From positions 3,658,001-3,722,000 of the forward strand of contig NZ_CP021874.1 in NCBI RefSeq assembly GCF_002197645.1: 64,000 bases of DNA, read 5' to 3'. Made by a program: the position numbers and the translations under genes. Positions 26,713-35,404 of the stretch are shown piece by piece. The notes beneath the pieces are model-generated. The model did no database searches and had not been told where the DNA came from. It worked only from the letters and a program-made list of their open reading frames with translations. Source of the stretch: Enterococcus wangshanyuanii. Lineage in GTDB: Bacteria; Bacillota; Bacilli; Lactobacillales; Enterococcaceae. Each line of letters begins with the position of its first letter. The first letter of the stretch is position 1.

Positions 26713-27246
26713 TTATTTGATCGTTACTAGTTTTTTCAAAGGTTCTACGCCAAAATGTTTTTCTTGATAAAGTAAAATTTCAGCACAGGCACGACTATCT
26801 TCAAGCGCATCATGATGATTGTTTAGTTGGATATCTAAATTCTCACAAACAGTATTCAACTTGTGATTCGGCATTTCCGGAAATAGCTTGCGACTTGTTT
26901 TGACTGTACACAAAGATAAATAATTCGGCTGAGCGATCCCATAATAATCCAGACAACCAGCTAAAACACCACAATCAAATGGGGCATTATGAGCAACGAC
27001 TAAGCTATTTGGTTTGAAACAAGCCTGAATTTGCTGCCAAACATCTGGAAATTTAGGTGCATCGGCTACATCTTCTGGTTTGATGCCGTGGATCTGAATA
27101 TTTTTCCAAAAGAAATCTGTTTCTGGTTTGATCAACGAATAATATTCATCAACGATTTTACTATTTTCTACTTTTACTAAAGCGACTGAACAGGCACTAT
27201 GTTTTGCATAGCTGGCTGTTTCAAAGTCTATGGAATAAAAGTTCAT
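26713..27246 (-). CDS. DnaQ-like 3'-5' exonuclease (DEDDh)
   Basis: A 177-residue exonuclease domain. ExoI is FYSIDFETAS with the DxE pair, ExoII is VVAHNAPFDCGVL, and ExoIII is NNHHDALEDSRACAEIL with the His-x4-Asp signature. It is a free-standing epsilon-like protein that may proofread or degrade nucleic acid ends. An ATG at 27252 is only three bases from AAAGGG, while the ATG at 27246 is nine bases away and is preferred. Exonuclease III lies upstream on the same strand. Confidence 0.85.
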   Translation of the reverse strand: MNFYSIDFETASYAKHSACSVALVKVENSKIVDEYYSLIKPETDFFWKNIQIHGIKPEDVADAPKFPDVWQQIQACFKPNSLVVAHNAPFDCGVLAGCLDYYGIAQPNYLSLCTVKTSRKLFPEMPNHKLNTVCENLDIQLNNHHDALEDSRACAEILLYQEKHFGVEPLKKLVTIK

Positions 27247-27367
27247 GGTCATTATCCCTTTCGCTTAACAAAATTAATTCATACATGCAGTATATCAAAA
27301 GATTTGACGGATGGTAAGGCAAATCGGAAAATATTAATAAAAATGAAATAAAATTCGTTAAAGTCTA

Positions 27368-28123
27368 CTAGAAAGCTAAATCGACTTCTACTGGACAATG
27401 ATCACTTCCCGTAATGTCAGTGTAAATTTTTGCATCGATCAATTGCTCTTTCAAACCGTCAGAAACAACAAAGTAGTCGATTCTCCAGCCAGCATTATTT
27501 TTTCGCGCATTGAAACGATAACTCCACCAAGAATAGACACCTTCTTGATCCGGGTTGAAATAACGGTAAGTATCGATAAAGCCACTATCTAAAAGCTCAG
27601 TGAATTTTTGACGTTCTTCAGGTGTAAAACCAGCATTTTTTTGATTAGTTTTCCAATTTTTTAGATCGATATTTTGATGAGCCACATTTAAATCACCGCA
27701 TAATATCACCGGTTTTTCTTTGCCTAAGTCATTCAAATAGGCACGAAAAGCATCTTCCCAGGTCATGCGATAATCCAGACGTTTCAATTCATTTTGAGAA
27801 TTGGGCGTATAGCAAGTGATCATAAAAAATTCTGGATACTCTAATGTGATCAAACGACCTTCCTGATCGTGTTCTTCAAGTCCCATACCATAACGGACGC
27901 TCAGGGCTTCTTGCTTCGCAAAAATCGCTGTTCCGGAATAGCCTTTCTTTTCAGCATAATTCCAGTATTGATAATAACCAGGTAGATCAAGATCGATTTG
28001 TCCTTCTTGTAACTTCGTTTCCTGCAGGCAGAAAAAGTCCGCATCTAATTCATTGAAGACATCCATAAAATTTTTCTTTACAACTGCTCTTAAGCCATTG
28101 ACGTTCCATGAGATACATTTCAT
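27368..28123 (-). CDS. xth: Exodeoxyribonuclease III (AP endonuclease)
   Basis: A 251-residue AP endonuclease of the ExoIII/ExoA family that cuts at abasic sites. It shows WNVNGLRA, CLQETKL (metal Glu), GYSGTAIFAK, CGDLNVAH (Asp-Asn), and the C-terminal GWRIDYFVVS and GSDHCPVEV. The full length is typical of the Gram-positive form. AGGTGCTGTAACA precedes the ATG. Confidence 0.95.
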   Translation of the reverse strand: MKCISWNVNGLRAVVKKNFMDVFNELDADFFCLQETKLQEGQIDLDLPGYYQYWNYAEKKGYSGTAIFAKQEALSVRYGMGLEEHDQEGRLITLEYPEFFMITCYTPNSQNELKRLDYRMTWEDAFRAYLNDLGKEKPVILCGDLNVAHQNIDLKNWKTNQKNAGFTPEERQKFTELLDSGFIDTYRYFNPDQEGVYSWWSYRFNARKNNAGWRIDYFVVSDGLKEQLIDAKIYTDITGSDHCPVEVDLAF

Positions 28124-28282
28124 TGTTACAGCACCTTTCTAGAGTGAATATTTTATAGTCTTAGTTTAACATAAAGGAGATTATTAATGAGAGTTTAAAA
28201 CTTTTATTCTAGTGATAAGTGGTGTTGAACAGGTAAAATATAGTATGATAGTTCTATCAACTAATGATTGTGGGGAAATAAG

Positions 28283-29197
28283 ATGAAAATCGGAGTGATC
28301 GGGTTAGGAAACATCGCACAAAAAGCCTATTTGCCTGTTTATGCTGAATTAAGAGATCAAGCGACCTTTATTTTATCTACTAGAAATGAACAAACACGAA
28401 AAGAAGTTAGTGAAAAATATGGATTTACTGAAACCACAGTTTCTATAGAAGAATTGATCGAAAGAAAAATCGATGCTTGTTTTGTTCATGTTGCCACAAA
28501 AGTACACGGCCAAGTGGTCAAACAGCTATTAGAAGCAGGAATCCATGTCTTTGTAGATAAACCGCTGAGTGAAAATTTAACGGAAGTTCAAGAAATCCAA
28601 ACGTTGGCAGCAGAAAAAAACGTCCTTTTGATGGTTGGTTTCAATCGTCGTTTTGCACCTCTGGTAAATGAATTAAAAGCTGTTAAAAACAAAAATATGC
28701 TCTTTATCCAAAAAAATCGTATCGCTGCTCAAGAAACAACTGATTTTGTGATCTATGATCTATTTTTACATGTGGCAGACACGCTAGTTTACCTATTAGA
28801 TGATCCGATTCGACAAGTTCAGACGAAAGTAATCGAGGAAAAAGGGTTCTTAAAAAGAGCGGTTCTTCAAGTCGAAACAGAAACAACAACAGCGATTGCT
28901 TCGATGAATCTTTTTGCGGGAGCCAATACAGAAACCTATCAAGTGATGAGTGATGAAGGAACCTATATTTTAGAGAATTTGACCGATTTAACGATCAAGT
29001 CTGATCAAAGAGTAGAGCAAAAAAGTTTTGGGGATTGGACGCCGACCTTGGAAAAAAGAGGCTTTCAACAAATGGTAACGACATTTATTGCCGCAATGGA
29101 AAATCAAGAAATAGAAGCTTTACGACAAGAGGATATTTTCACAAGTCATGAGTTATGCGCTAAAATGATTCGTCAACATCAGCAGCATATTTTATAG
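28283..29197 (+). CDS. Gfo/Idh/MocA family oxidoreductase
   Basis: A 304-residue NAD(P)-dependent oxidoreductase. The Rossmann motif is IGVIGLGNIAQKAYLP, followed by VFVDKPLSEN (the family's E/DKP motif with the catalytic Lys) and GFNRRFAP. The C-terminal half is the usual substrate-binding alpha/beta domain. It probably acts on a sugar or sugar derivative, but which one is not evident. GGGGAAA precedes the ATG at 28283; a TTG five codons earlier is unlikely. Confidence 0.86.
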   Translation: MKIGVIGLGNIAQKAYLPVYAELRDQATFILSTRNEQTRKEVSEKYGFTETTVSIEELIERKIDACFVHVATKVHGQVVKQLLEAGIHVFVDKPLSENLTEVQEIQTLAAEKNVLLMVGFNRRFAPLVNELKAVKNKNMLFIQKNRIAAQETTDFVIYDLFLHVADTLVYLLDDPIRQVQTKVIEEKGFLKRAVLQVETETTTAIASMNLFAGANTETYQVMSDEGTYILENLTDLTIKSDQRVEQKSFGDWTPTLEKRGFQQMVTTFIAAMENQEIEALRQEDIFTSHELCAKMIRQHQQHIL

Positions 29198-29268
29198 AAT
29201 CAGACTAGAAAGTTTTTCTTAGGCATGCTAGAATAAATAGGATGTTTGAAAGAAAGGAACGACTTTCG

Positions 29269-30171
29269 ATGAATAAAAATGAAATGATGACTGAATTAAA
29301 AGATATAAAACTGTTATTTGATGAACCTTTGATGAATTTTACCTTTACTAAAACAGGTGGACCAGTCGATGTATTGGCTTTTCCAAAGTCAAAAGAAGAA
29401 GTGGCTCTATTAGTTGCTTATTGCAAAAAAAATGATTTTCCTTGGCTTGTTTTAGGGAACGCCAGTAACTTGATCGTACGTGATGGCGGAATTCGTGGAA
29501 TGGTTATTATGTTGGAAGAAATGAAGCAAGTTTCGGTAGTTGAGGATGAATTAGTTGTTGAAGCAGGAGCAAAGCTGATCGATACGACATATGTTGCGCT
29601 GGATCATGATTTGGCTGGGTTTGAATTTGCCTGTGGAATTCCGGGAAGTGTCGGCGGAGCTGTTTATATGAACGCTGGTGCTTATGGTGGGGAGATCAAG
29701 GACGTTTTTACATCTGTTGATATCCTACTAGAAGATGGCACGATCAAGACTTTTAGTAATGAAGAAATGGACTTTTCTTATCGTCACAGCGTGGTCCAAA
29801 CAATGCATTGCGTCGTACTTGAAGCTAGATTCACCTTGAAAAAAGGCGATCATGCCCTTATTAAAGCAAAAATGGATGAGCTGACTGAGCTGAGAGTTTC
29901 CAAGCAGCCGTTAGAATATCCTTCTTGTGGAAGTGTATTTAAACGTCCGGAAGGGCACTTTACTGGAAAGTTGATTCAAGATGCAGGATTGCAGGGGTTA
30001 AAATGGGGCGGCGCGCAGATATCTGAAAAGCATGCTGGTTTTATTGTGAATATCGATCATGCCACCGCAACAGATTATGTCGAATTGATTGCCCATATTC
30101 AAAGTGTGATCAAAGAGAAATTTGATGTTTCACTAGAAACAGAAGTCCGTATTATCGGTGAAGAAAAATAG
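29269..30171 (+). CDS. murB: UDP-N-acetylenolpyruvoylglucosamine reductase
   Basis: The second committed enzyme of peptidoglycan precursor synthesis; FAD-dependent and NADPH-using. Visible are the FAD-binding VLGNASNLIVRDGGIRG, FEFACGIPGSVGGAVYMNAG, SYRHS and the catalytic Ser region in YPSCGSVFKRP. The final Glu lies in VSLETEVRIIG. The type I MurB length of 300 residues matches. The ATG at 29269 follows AAAGGAA by nine bases, although the frame is open from an ATG at 29242. Confidence 0.96.
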   Translation: MNKNEMMTELKDIKLLFDEPLMNFTFTKTGGPVDVLAFPKSKEEVALLVAYCKKNDFPWLVLGNASNLIVRDGGIRGMVIMLEEMKQVSVVEDELVVEAGAKLIDTTYVALDHDLAGFEFACGIPGSVGGAVYMNAGAYGGEIKDVFTSVDILLEDGTIKTFSNEEMDFSYRHSVVQTMHCVVLEARFTLKKGDHALIKAKMDELTELRVSKQPLEYPSCGSVFKRPEGHFTGKLIQDAGLQGLKWGGAQISEKHAGFIVNIDHATATDYVELIAHIQSVIKEKFDVSLETEVRIIGEEK

Positions 30172-30186
30172 TAAAAATGTCCACAC

Positions 30187-30228
30187 ATAAAAAATAGAGC
30201 CTGCTTTATGCAAGCTCTATTTTTATTT
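30187..30228. terminator. Bidirectional terminator between murB and the CBS-ACT gene
   Basis: AAAAATAGAGC pairs with GCTCTATTTTT around a short loop. Confidence 0.88.
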
Positions 30229-30230
30229 GG

Positions 30231-30875
30231 TTATTCTGCATTCGCTTTTAAATCTTCGATTTCAACAACTTTTAAGTTTTTACGCTCTAGATTTTCAACA
30301 ATTTGCGCGCACGTTTCTTCAGTTGTTTCAGCTGGTAAAGTAATCAATGTGCGGCGGATAAACTCATCTTCACCAATATCTAAGGTGATACAGCTGGCAA
30401 TACTGCTGTGCTTGGCAATAATTTTAGTCATAGCAGCCAAATCACCTTGTTTTCCAGTTGTCGCGATCGTCAAAACATAACTTCCGCGTTCTATATTCCA
30501 AGACTGGGCCAAGATATTTAATAACGTACTGTGTGTTAGAATCCCATAAAAATAATTATTTTCGTCTAGTACAGCAATATAAGGCAACTCTTTGATCGTG
30601 AAAAAGACCTTAAAGAATGACGTATTCACAAAAATAAATTTTGTCGCATTTTTCAATAAATAAGTCACTGGTAGACTCATGTCTCCGCCGTTTGCTTTAT
30701 GGCGATAGATATGCATTTTATAGATATTTCCTCGGAAGATTTTTTCAGATTCATCAAGAATCGGTACACAGCGGTAACCTGAATCTTCAAGGATGTTCAA
30801 TGCTTCTTCTAAAGTACAAGATTCATTGACAGTTGTAAGGTTTTTCTTTTTGATAACAACGGATTTTAATAACAT
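30231..30875 (-). CDS. CBS-domain protein with C-terminal ACT-like domain (CbpA-like)
   Basis: A 214-residue cytosolic protein. Two CBS motifs occupy about residues 1-135 (EALNILEDSGYRCVPILDE and ELPYIAVLDENNYFYGILTH). The remainder (about 140-205) resembles an ACT domain. This arrangement is that of Listeria CbpA-type c-di-AMP binding proteins, so nucleotide sensing is a reasonable inference, not shown by the sequence alone. It stands alone on the minus strand between murB and rpmG. Confidence 0.78.
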   Translation of the reverse strand: MLLKSVVIKKKNLTTVNESCTLEEALNILEDSGYRCVPILDESEKIFRGNIYKMHIYRHKANGGDMSLPVTYLLKNATKFIFVNTSFFKVFFTIKELPYIAVLDENNYFYGILTHSTLLNILAQSWNIERGSYVLTIATTGKQGDLAAMTKIIAKHSSIASCITLDIGEDEFIRRTLITLPAETTEETCAQIVENLERKNLKVVEIEDLKANAE

Positions 30876-30958
30876 GATAAGCCCCCCGTAGGATAAATTC
30901 TTCTGACAAGCTAATCATACCATAATTCCCTTGAAAACCATAGTTTATTGAGTATACA

Positions 30959-30987
30959 TTGACATTCTGTCAAAAGAATGATAATGT
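30959..30987 (+). promoter_or_regulatory. Promoter of rpmG-secE
   Basis: TTGACA at 30959-30964 and TAATGT at 30982-30987 are 17 bases apart, with TGA making an extended -10. Confidence 0.7.
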
Positions 30988-31022
30988 TAGTTAGTAAATT
31001 TTTGAATAGAGGAGGTTGAACA

Positions 31023-31175
31023 ATGGCAACCAAAAAAGCAGCACTTGCATGTTCAGATTGTGGCTCCAGAAACTATTCTAAAGCCGTCAGTGAAGGAAAA
31101 CGTGGAGAACGGTTAGAAATCAAAAAATTCTGTAAATACTGTCAAAAATACACGTTACATAAAGAGACGAAATAG
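31023..31175 (+). CDS. rpmG: 50S ribosomal protein L33
   Basis: A 50-residue protein with two CXXC pairs (CSDCG near residue 10 and CKYC near residue 37) that form a zinc ribbon, so this is the zinc-binding C+ form of L33. AGGAGG precedes the ATG. It leads the rpmG-secE-nusG cluster common to Firmicutes. Confidence 0.95.
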   Translation: MATKKAALACSDCGSRNYSKAVSEGKRGERLEIKKFCKYCQKYTLHKETK

Positions 31176-31192
31176 ATATTGGAGGGACTCAA

Positions 31193-31363
31193 ATGAAGTT
31201 TTTACGTAGTGTTAAAGATGAGATGAAACAAGTAACTTGGCCATCAAAAAAACAATTACGCAAAGATACATTGGTCGTTATTGAAACGTCAATTATTTTC
31301 GCAGCATTGTTCTTTGTCATGGATACTGCAGTTCAAACAGTGTTTGGCTGGATTCTTAAATAA
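31193..31363 (+). CDS. secE: Preprotein translocase subunit SecE
   Basis: A 56-residue single-span protein typical of Gram-positive SecE. The amphipathic N-terminal helix has EMKQVTWPSKKQL, followed by a membrane segment (about residues 28-52). It clamps SecY. GGAGGG precedes the ATG. It lies between rpmG and nusG, the conserved position. Confidence 0.95.
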   Translation: MKFLRSVKDEMKQVTWPSKKQLRKDTLVVIETSIIFAALFFVMDTAVQTVFGWILK

Positions 31364-31390
31364 TTAAAACTAGTAATTTAAGGAAAACGG

Positions 31391-31399
31391 TGCTATAAT
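31391..31399 (+). promoter_or_regulatory. Extended -10 between secE and nusG
   Basis: TGC followed by TATAAT, preceded by a weak -35 (TAGTAA at 31371). A terminator-like hairpin begins only about 12 bases downstream, so its use for nusG is doubtful or regulated. Confidence 0.5.
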
Positions 31400-31410
31400 T
31401 GCAGAGGAGA

Positions 31411-31437
31411 AAAACTTCGGGGAACTGAGGTTTTTTT
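31411..31437 (+). terminator. Terminator-like hairpin between secE and nusG
   Basis: AAAACTTC pairs with GAGGTTTT around GGGGAACT and is followed by T residues. It could attenuate nusG transcription. Confidence 0.6.
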
Positions 31438-31530
31438 ATTTTCACTTACAAAAGAAACCGAGTTTTAAGGACACCTTTAAGACTCTTGATTGATTATTTT
31501 CCACTATAAAACTAAAGGAGCTGCATCAAA

Positions 31531-32073
31531 ATGGAATCATTTGAAAAAAATTGGTATGTACTTCATACATACTCTGGTTACGAGAACAAGGTCAAAGCAA
31601 ACATTGAATCACGTGCACAAAGCATGGGAATGGGTGATTTTATTTTCCGTGTTGTTGTTCCAGAAGAAACTGCGACAGAAATAAAAAATGGAAAAGAAAA
31701 AGAAATCATCAATAAAACATTCCCAGGATATGTCTTGGTAGAAATGACTATGACCGATGATTCTTGGTACGTTGTCCGTAATACACCTGGTGTTACAGGA
31801 TTTGTTGGTTCACATGGCGCAGGAAGCAAACCAGCTCCACTATTACAAGAAGAGATCAACCATATTCTACGTTCGATCGGTATGAGTACTCGTCAGTCTG
31901 ATTTGGATGTAGCTTTAGGTGATACGGTTCGAATCATTGAAGGAGCATTCTCGGGTCTTGAAGGAGAAGTGACTGAGGTGGATGAGGAACGTCAAAAATT
32001 AAAAGTAAATATCGATATGTTCGGTCGTGAAACAAGTACAGAGTTAGACTTTGAACAAGTAGATTCAATTTAA
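31531..32073 (+). CDS. nusG: Transcription termination/antitermination factor NusG
   Basis: A 180-residue elongation factor that binds RNA polymerase. The NGN domain starts KNWYVLHTYSGYENKVKANIE, contains TFPGYVLVEM and RNTPGVTGFVG, and the C-terminal KOW domain begins VRIIEGAFSGLEGEV. AAAGGAG lies before the ATG. It is followed by a terminator rather than directly by rplK, which is 3.3 kb away. Confidence 0.97.
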   Translation: MESFEKNWYVLHTYSGYENKVKANIESRAQSMGMGDFIFRVVVPEETATEIKNGKEKEIINKTFPGYVLVEMTMTDDSWYVVRNTPGVTGFVGSHGAGSKPAPLLQEEINHILRSIGMSTRQSDLDVALGDTVRIIEGAFSGLEGEVTEVDEERQKLKVNIDMFGRETSTELDFEQVDSI

Positions 32074-32088
32074 GTTTTAGAAATACAG

Positions 32089-32130
32089 AGCAAGTCAGGA
32101 CTGAAAATTCGGTTGGGCTTGCTTTTTTGA
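32089..32130 (+). terminator. Intrinsic terminator after nusG
   Basis: AGCAAG pairs with CTTGCT, with inner pairing of TGAAAA and TTCGG, then six T. Confidence 0.75.
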
Positions 32131-32149
32131 TTCTTATGGAGGTTCAGTG

Positions 32150-33019
32150 ATGGAAAGAAAACAGTTGTTTTATGTAGTATTGATTTGTTTCGCGCTCTTT
32201 TTTACAGGCTGTGGAAGTAAAAAAATAGTAGAGCAAAAGCCTTCATCAAACCCAACAAGTTCTAGTGAAACTGAGTCGAAGTCAGCAGTTCCTACACTTT
32301 TTATTCATGGTTATAGTGGCGGTAATGGTTCGTTTGGTGGAATGATCAAGCGTTTAGAAGCAGATGATTTTACGAAAAAAGAAGTTGTTTTGACTGTTAG
32401 CGCAGAAGGAAAAATCAATGCTTCAGGAAAACTTACGGGGAAAGAAAACAACCCGAGTGTTCAAGTATTATTTGAGGATAATAAAAATAATGAATGGAAC
32501 CAAGCGGAGTGGATCAAAAATTGTCTGATTTACCTTCGAGATACATTTGAAATCAATCAGGTCAATCTTGTCGGACATTCGATGGGTGGTGTCAGTACAT
32601 TAAGGTATTTGACGACTTATGGCGATGATCCAAGCTTACCCACAGTTCAAAAATTTGTTGCGATCGCAGCACCTTTCAATAATTTTGTTGAATTGTCAGA
32701 AGGTGAGACGGTCGATGGTTTGATTGCAAATGGGCCATCTGTTCAAAGTGAACGCTATGCTGATTATGTGAATGGGATCGATAAAGTTTCAGCAGGAATG
32801 CCAGTACTGATTCTTGCCGGAGATATAGAAGATGGTAGTTTAAGCGATGAGATCGTTCCAGTAGCAGATGCACTAAGCGTAATAGCTTTATTTAAAGCAC
32901 ATGGAAATAAGGTTCAAGAAAAAATCTTTTATGGAAAAAATGCACAACACAGTCAGCTGCATGAAAATAGAGAAGTAGATCAGACGGTTGCAAACTTTTT
33001 GTGGCGTTCTGATAAATAA
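32150..33019 (+). CDS. DUF915 alpha/beta hydrolase lipoprotein
   Basis: A 289-residue predicted lipoprotein. The signal peptide ends in a lipobox FFTGCG with lipidated Cys21, followed by a Ser/Thr-rich linker. The alpha/beta hydrolase core shows FIHGYSGGNGS (oxyanion region), nucleophile elbow LVGHSMGGVS and a C-terminal HSQLHENREV with the likely His. It is a paralogue of the protein at 22249. The substrate is unknown. The ATG at 32150 is spaced better from GGAGG than the GTG one codon earlier. Confidence 0.82.
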   Translation: MERKQLFYVVLICFALFFTGCGSKKIVEQKPSSNPTSSSETESKSAVPTLFIHGYSGGNGSFGGMIKRLEADDFTKKEVVLTVSAEGKINASGKLTGKENNPSVQVLFEDNKNNEWNQAEWIKNCLIYLRDTFEINQVNLVGHSMGGVSTLRYLTTYGDDPSLPTVQKFVAIAAPFNNFVELSEGETVDGLIANGPSVQSERYADYVNGIDKVSAGMPVLILAGDIEDGSLSDEIVPVADALSVIALFKAHGNKVQEKIFYGKNAQHSQLHENREVDQTVANFLWRSDK

Positions 33020-33023
33020 ACCT

Positions 33024-33076
33024 AAAAAACTGTTGCAGTCTCCATTGAGTTTAATCTGGAGCGCAACAGTTTTTCA
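33024..33076. terminator. Bidirectional terminator between the lipoprotein gene and sdaAA
   Basis: AAAAACTGTTGC and CTCCA pair with TGGAG and GCAACAGTTTTT. Confidence 0.88.
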
Positions 33077-33078
33077 GT

Positions 33079-33954
33079 TTATTTGGTTTGATTAGCAGCA
33101 ATTTCTTTTGTTAAACGTTGTGCAGTCGGTGTCATCGCCAACCCGCCTTCAGCTGTTTCTTTGAATATTTGCGGCATTTGCCGTCCTACTTGATACATTG
33201 CTGCGACAACTTCATCTGGGGGAATCACGCTGCGGATACCAGCAAGTGCCATATCTGCTGAGATAAAAGCTTGAGAAGAGCCCAAAGCATTTCGTTTCAC
33301 ACAAGGAACTTCAACAAGTCCTGCAACAGGATCACAAATCAAGCCCATCATATTTTTTAAAGTGATCGCGATTGCTTGAGCAGACTGATCAGCAGAACCA
33401 CCGGCAGCACTGACTAGTGCGGCGCTGGCCATTGCACTGGCTGAACCAACTTCGGCCTGACAGCCGCCTTCTGCACCGCTGATAGAGGAATTATTGGCAA
33501 TCACCAAGCCAAAAGCTCCGGCAGTGAATAAGAAATCTAACTGTTGTTCATGTGTTAAATGTAATTTTTCAATAGCTGCCATTAAAACGCCAGGAACTAC
33601 TCCTGCGCTTCCAGCTGTCGGAGTCGCGCAAATCAAGCCCATGTTTGCATTGACTTCATTGACAGCAACCGCATTTCTAACAGCGGTTAAAATCGTTTCT
33701 CCGCTTAAAAAATTTCCCTCTTGAATATAGGTATTTAAGCGAGTAGCATCGCCGCCAGTGATACCAGTAACAGACGTCACGCCGTTGACCCCTTCTTCGA
33801 TCGACTGCTTCATGACCGCAAGATTGCGTTCCATTGTTTCAATAATTTTTTCGCGGCTATAGCCGTGATTTTCGATTTCTGTTGCGATCATCAATTCGGC
33901 AACAGAAGGGTAATCTGCTGCTTGTTTTACTAATTCTTCTATTGTTAGAAACAT
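33079..33954 (-). CDS. sdaAA: L-serine dehydratase, alpha subunit
   Basis: The iron-sulfur subunit of two-part serine dehydratase, which converts L-serine to pyruvate and ammonia. At 291 residues it matches the Gram-positive alpha chain. The motifs SGAEGGCQAEVGSASAMA and CDPVAGLVEVPCVKRN carry the cluster cysteines. AGGAGCAG precedes the ATG. It follows the beta gene by 19 bases on the same strand. Confidence 0.95.
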   Translation of the reverse strand: MFLTIEELVKQAADYPSVAELMIATEIENHGYSREKIIETMERNLAVMKQSIEEGVNGVTSVTGITGGDATRLNTYIQEGNFLSGETILTAVRNAVAVNEVNANMGLICATPTAGSAGVVPGVLMAAIEKLHLTHEQQLDFLFTAGAFGLVIANNSSISGAEGGCQAEVGSASAMASAALVSAAGGSADQSAQAIAITLKNMMGLICDPVAGLVEVPCVKRNALGSSQAFISADMALAGIRSVIPPDEVVAAMYQVGRQMPQIFKETAEGGLAMTPTAQRLTKEIAANQTK

Positions 33955-33973
33955 AGTTTACTGCTCCTTTGGT

Positions 33974-34642
33974 TTAGTCAAAATAATTTACACTGAAAAT
34001 ATGTGGTATCTGAACCAATTTCATTGTGATATCCCCAATATCTGCATGATCGATCTCAATGATCATGATGGCTTTATCACCTTTTGATTCCCGTGTGACT
34101 GTCATTGTGCCAATATTGATATTTGTTTCAGAAAGAAGATTGGTTACTTTTGCAATCATTCCGGGAACGTCTTGATGGACAATGATGAATGTCGGTGTGC
34201 CCATTGTTAGAGAAATCTTAAACCCATTCAGCTCTGAAATTTGAATATTACCGCCACCAATTGAAATCCCAGTAACAGACAGCTTGCGATCGCCTTTAGA
34301 GACAAGTAATTTTACTGAATTAGGATGTTCGGCTTTTTCTTTAAGAGGTACAAATAGGACTTCCATATTCTGCTCATGGGCGATCTTTAATGAGTCGGCC
34401 AAACGTTCATCATCTGGCTCCATATCTAATAATCCCCCAACTAAAGCAATATCTGTTCCGTGACCACGATAAGTTTTAGCAAACGATTCATACAAATAAA
34501 TATCGACTGTATCTGGCTGTTCACCGAAAATACTGCGTACGATCTTACCAATTCTAGCAGCTCCAGCAGTGTGAGAACTGCTTGGTCCGATCATCACAGG
34601 ACCGATGATATCAAAGACACTTTTATAACGTAAATTTTCCAT
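33974..34642 (-). CDS. sdaAB: L-serine dehydratase, beta subunit
   Basis: A 222-residue subunit with the N-terminal domain FDIIGPVMIGPSSSHTAGAARIG and a C-terminal ACT domain from about residue 145 (TFIIVHQDVPGMIAKVTNLLSETNINIG) that may bind serine. An ATG at 34654 is too close to AGGTGA, so the ATG at 34642 is preferred. It is the first gene of the sdaAB-sdaAA operon. Confidence 0.94.
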   Translation of the reverse strand: MENLRYKSVFDIIGPVMIGPSSSHTAGAARIGKIVRSIFGEQPDTVDIYLYESFAKTYRGHGTDIALVGGLLDMEPDDERLADSLKIAHEQNMEVLFVPLKEKAEHPNSVKLLVSKGDRKLSVTGISIGGGNIQISELNGFKISLTMGTPTFIIVHQDVPGMIAKVTNLLSETNINIGTMTVTRESKGDKAIMIIEIDHADIGDITMKLVQIPHIFSVNYFD

Positions 34643-34793
34643 TGTTTCATTCACCTATTTTCTTATTTTGAACGTAGATTTTTGCTAACGAAAGTCTATC
34701 ATAATTATATGAATATTACTAGAGATGGAAGGTTGAATTAAAATTATCTTAATGTGATGTTTAGTGTTCAAAAAGAATTAACGAGATAGATAA

Positions 34794-35156
34794 ATGAAAA
34801 AAAGTAGAATAATTGCTCTTGTAGGACTAGTGATGCTTAGTTGTAACTTCTTGGTAGGAGGATCTTTAGCTGCAAGTGCTGTCAGTATCAATGATCAGGT
34901 GATCAAAGAAAGTAACAGTAATGCAAGATTTAATAAAATAGATTCAATTACTATTGGAAGTGGGATCAAACCAGTGTTTCCACAAAGTGATGGAAAGCCG
35001 GAATTTGTCAGAATCCATGTTACAACTGCTGGATTTCCTCCTGTTTTACGTTGGTATAGCAATGGTAAAAAATCAGGCTACCTGACTAAAGAATCCCATT
35101 CTAGCCAAGCACCAGGTATTATTTGGTTTGTTACTTATAGTGGGTATATCAAATAG
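34794..35156 (+). CDS. Small secreted protein of unknown function
   Basis: A 120-residue protein I do not recognise. A signal peptide is clear: MKKSR followed by a hydrophobic stretch and a likely cut after GSLAASA near residue 29. The mature part is about 90 residues, rich in Ser, Gly and aromatic residues near the end (WYSNGKKSGYL, IIWFVTYSGYIK). There is no LPXTG motif and no Cys in the mature part. No strong ribosome binding site is visible. It lies between the sda operon and rplK, where this cluster usually has no gene. Confidence 0.65.
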   Translation: MKKSRIIALVGLVMLSCNFLVGGSLAASAVSINDQVIKESNSNARFNKIDSITIGSGIKPVFPQSDGKPEFVRIHVTTAGFPPVLRWYSNGKKSGYLTKESHSSQAPGIIWFVTYSGYIK

Positions 35157-35160
35157 AAAA

Positions 35161-35246
35161 AGGAGCAAGCGATTTGTGCTGAATTTAAAAACTAGATCTC
35201 AGATTTAATTTTTTTTGCTAGGTACGGATAACTTGCTCTCTTTTTA
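35161..35246 (+). terminator. Probable terminator after the small secreted protein gene
   Basis: GAGCAAG pairs with CTTGCTC across a 60-base AT-rich loop that can itself fold, followed by TTTTT. Confidence 0.55.
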
Positions 35247-35258
35247 TTTAGTAAGTTG

Positions 35259-35287
35259 TTGAAATACACTTAAAAACAGTGTATACT
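35259..35287 (+). promoter_or_regulatory. Promoter of rplK-rplA
   Basis: TTGAAA at 35259-35264 and TATACT at 35282-35287 are 17 bases apart. Confidence 0.8.
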
Positions 35288-35342
35288 ATTTTAGTGTGCA
35301 ATTTTGTACATCATAATTCTTTGCTCAAACAAAGAAGGACTG

Positions 35343-35380
35343 ACGTGGGAGGAGAAATCTTCATCTCCAATTAACCACAT
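35343..35380 (+). promoter_or_regulatory. L1-binding type mRNA leader upstream of rplK
   Basis: GTGG (35345-35348) pairs with CCAC (35375-35378), and GGAGA pairs with TCTCC inside, leaving an asymmetric GA / AATTAA internal loop. This is the shape of ribosomal L1 targets, so L1 probably represses rplK-rplA translation here. Confidence 0.65.
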
Positions 35381-35404
35381 CACGGACTCAAGGAGGTATG
35401 TCTC

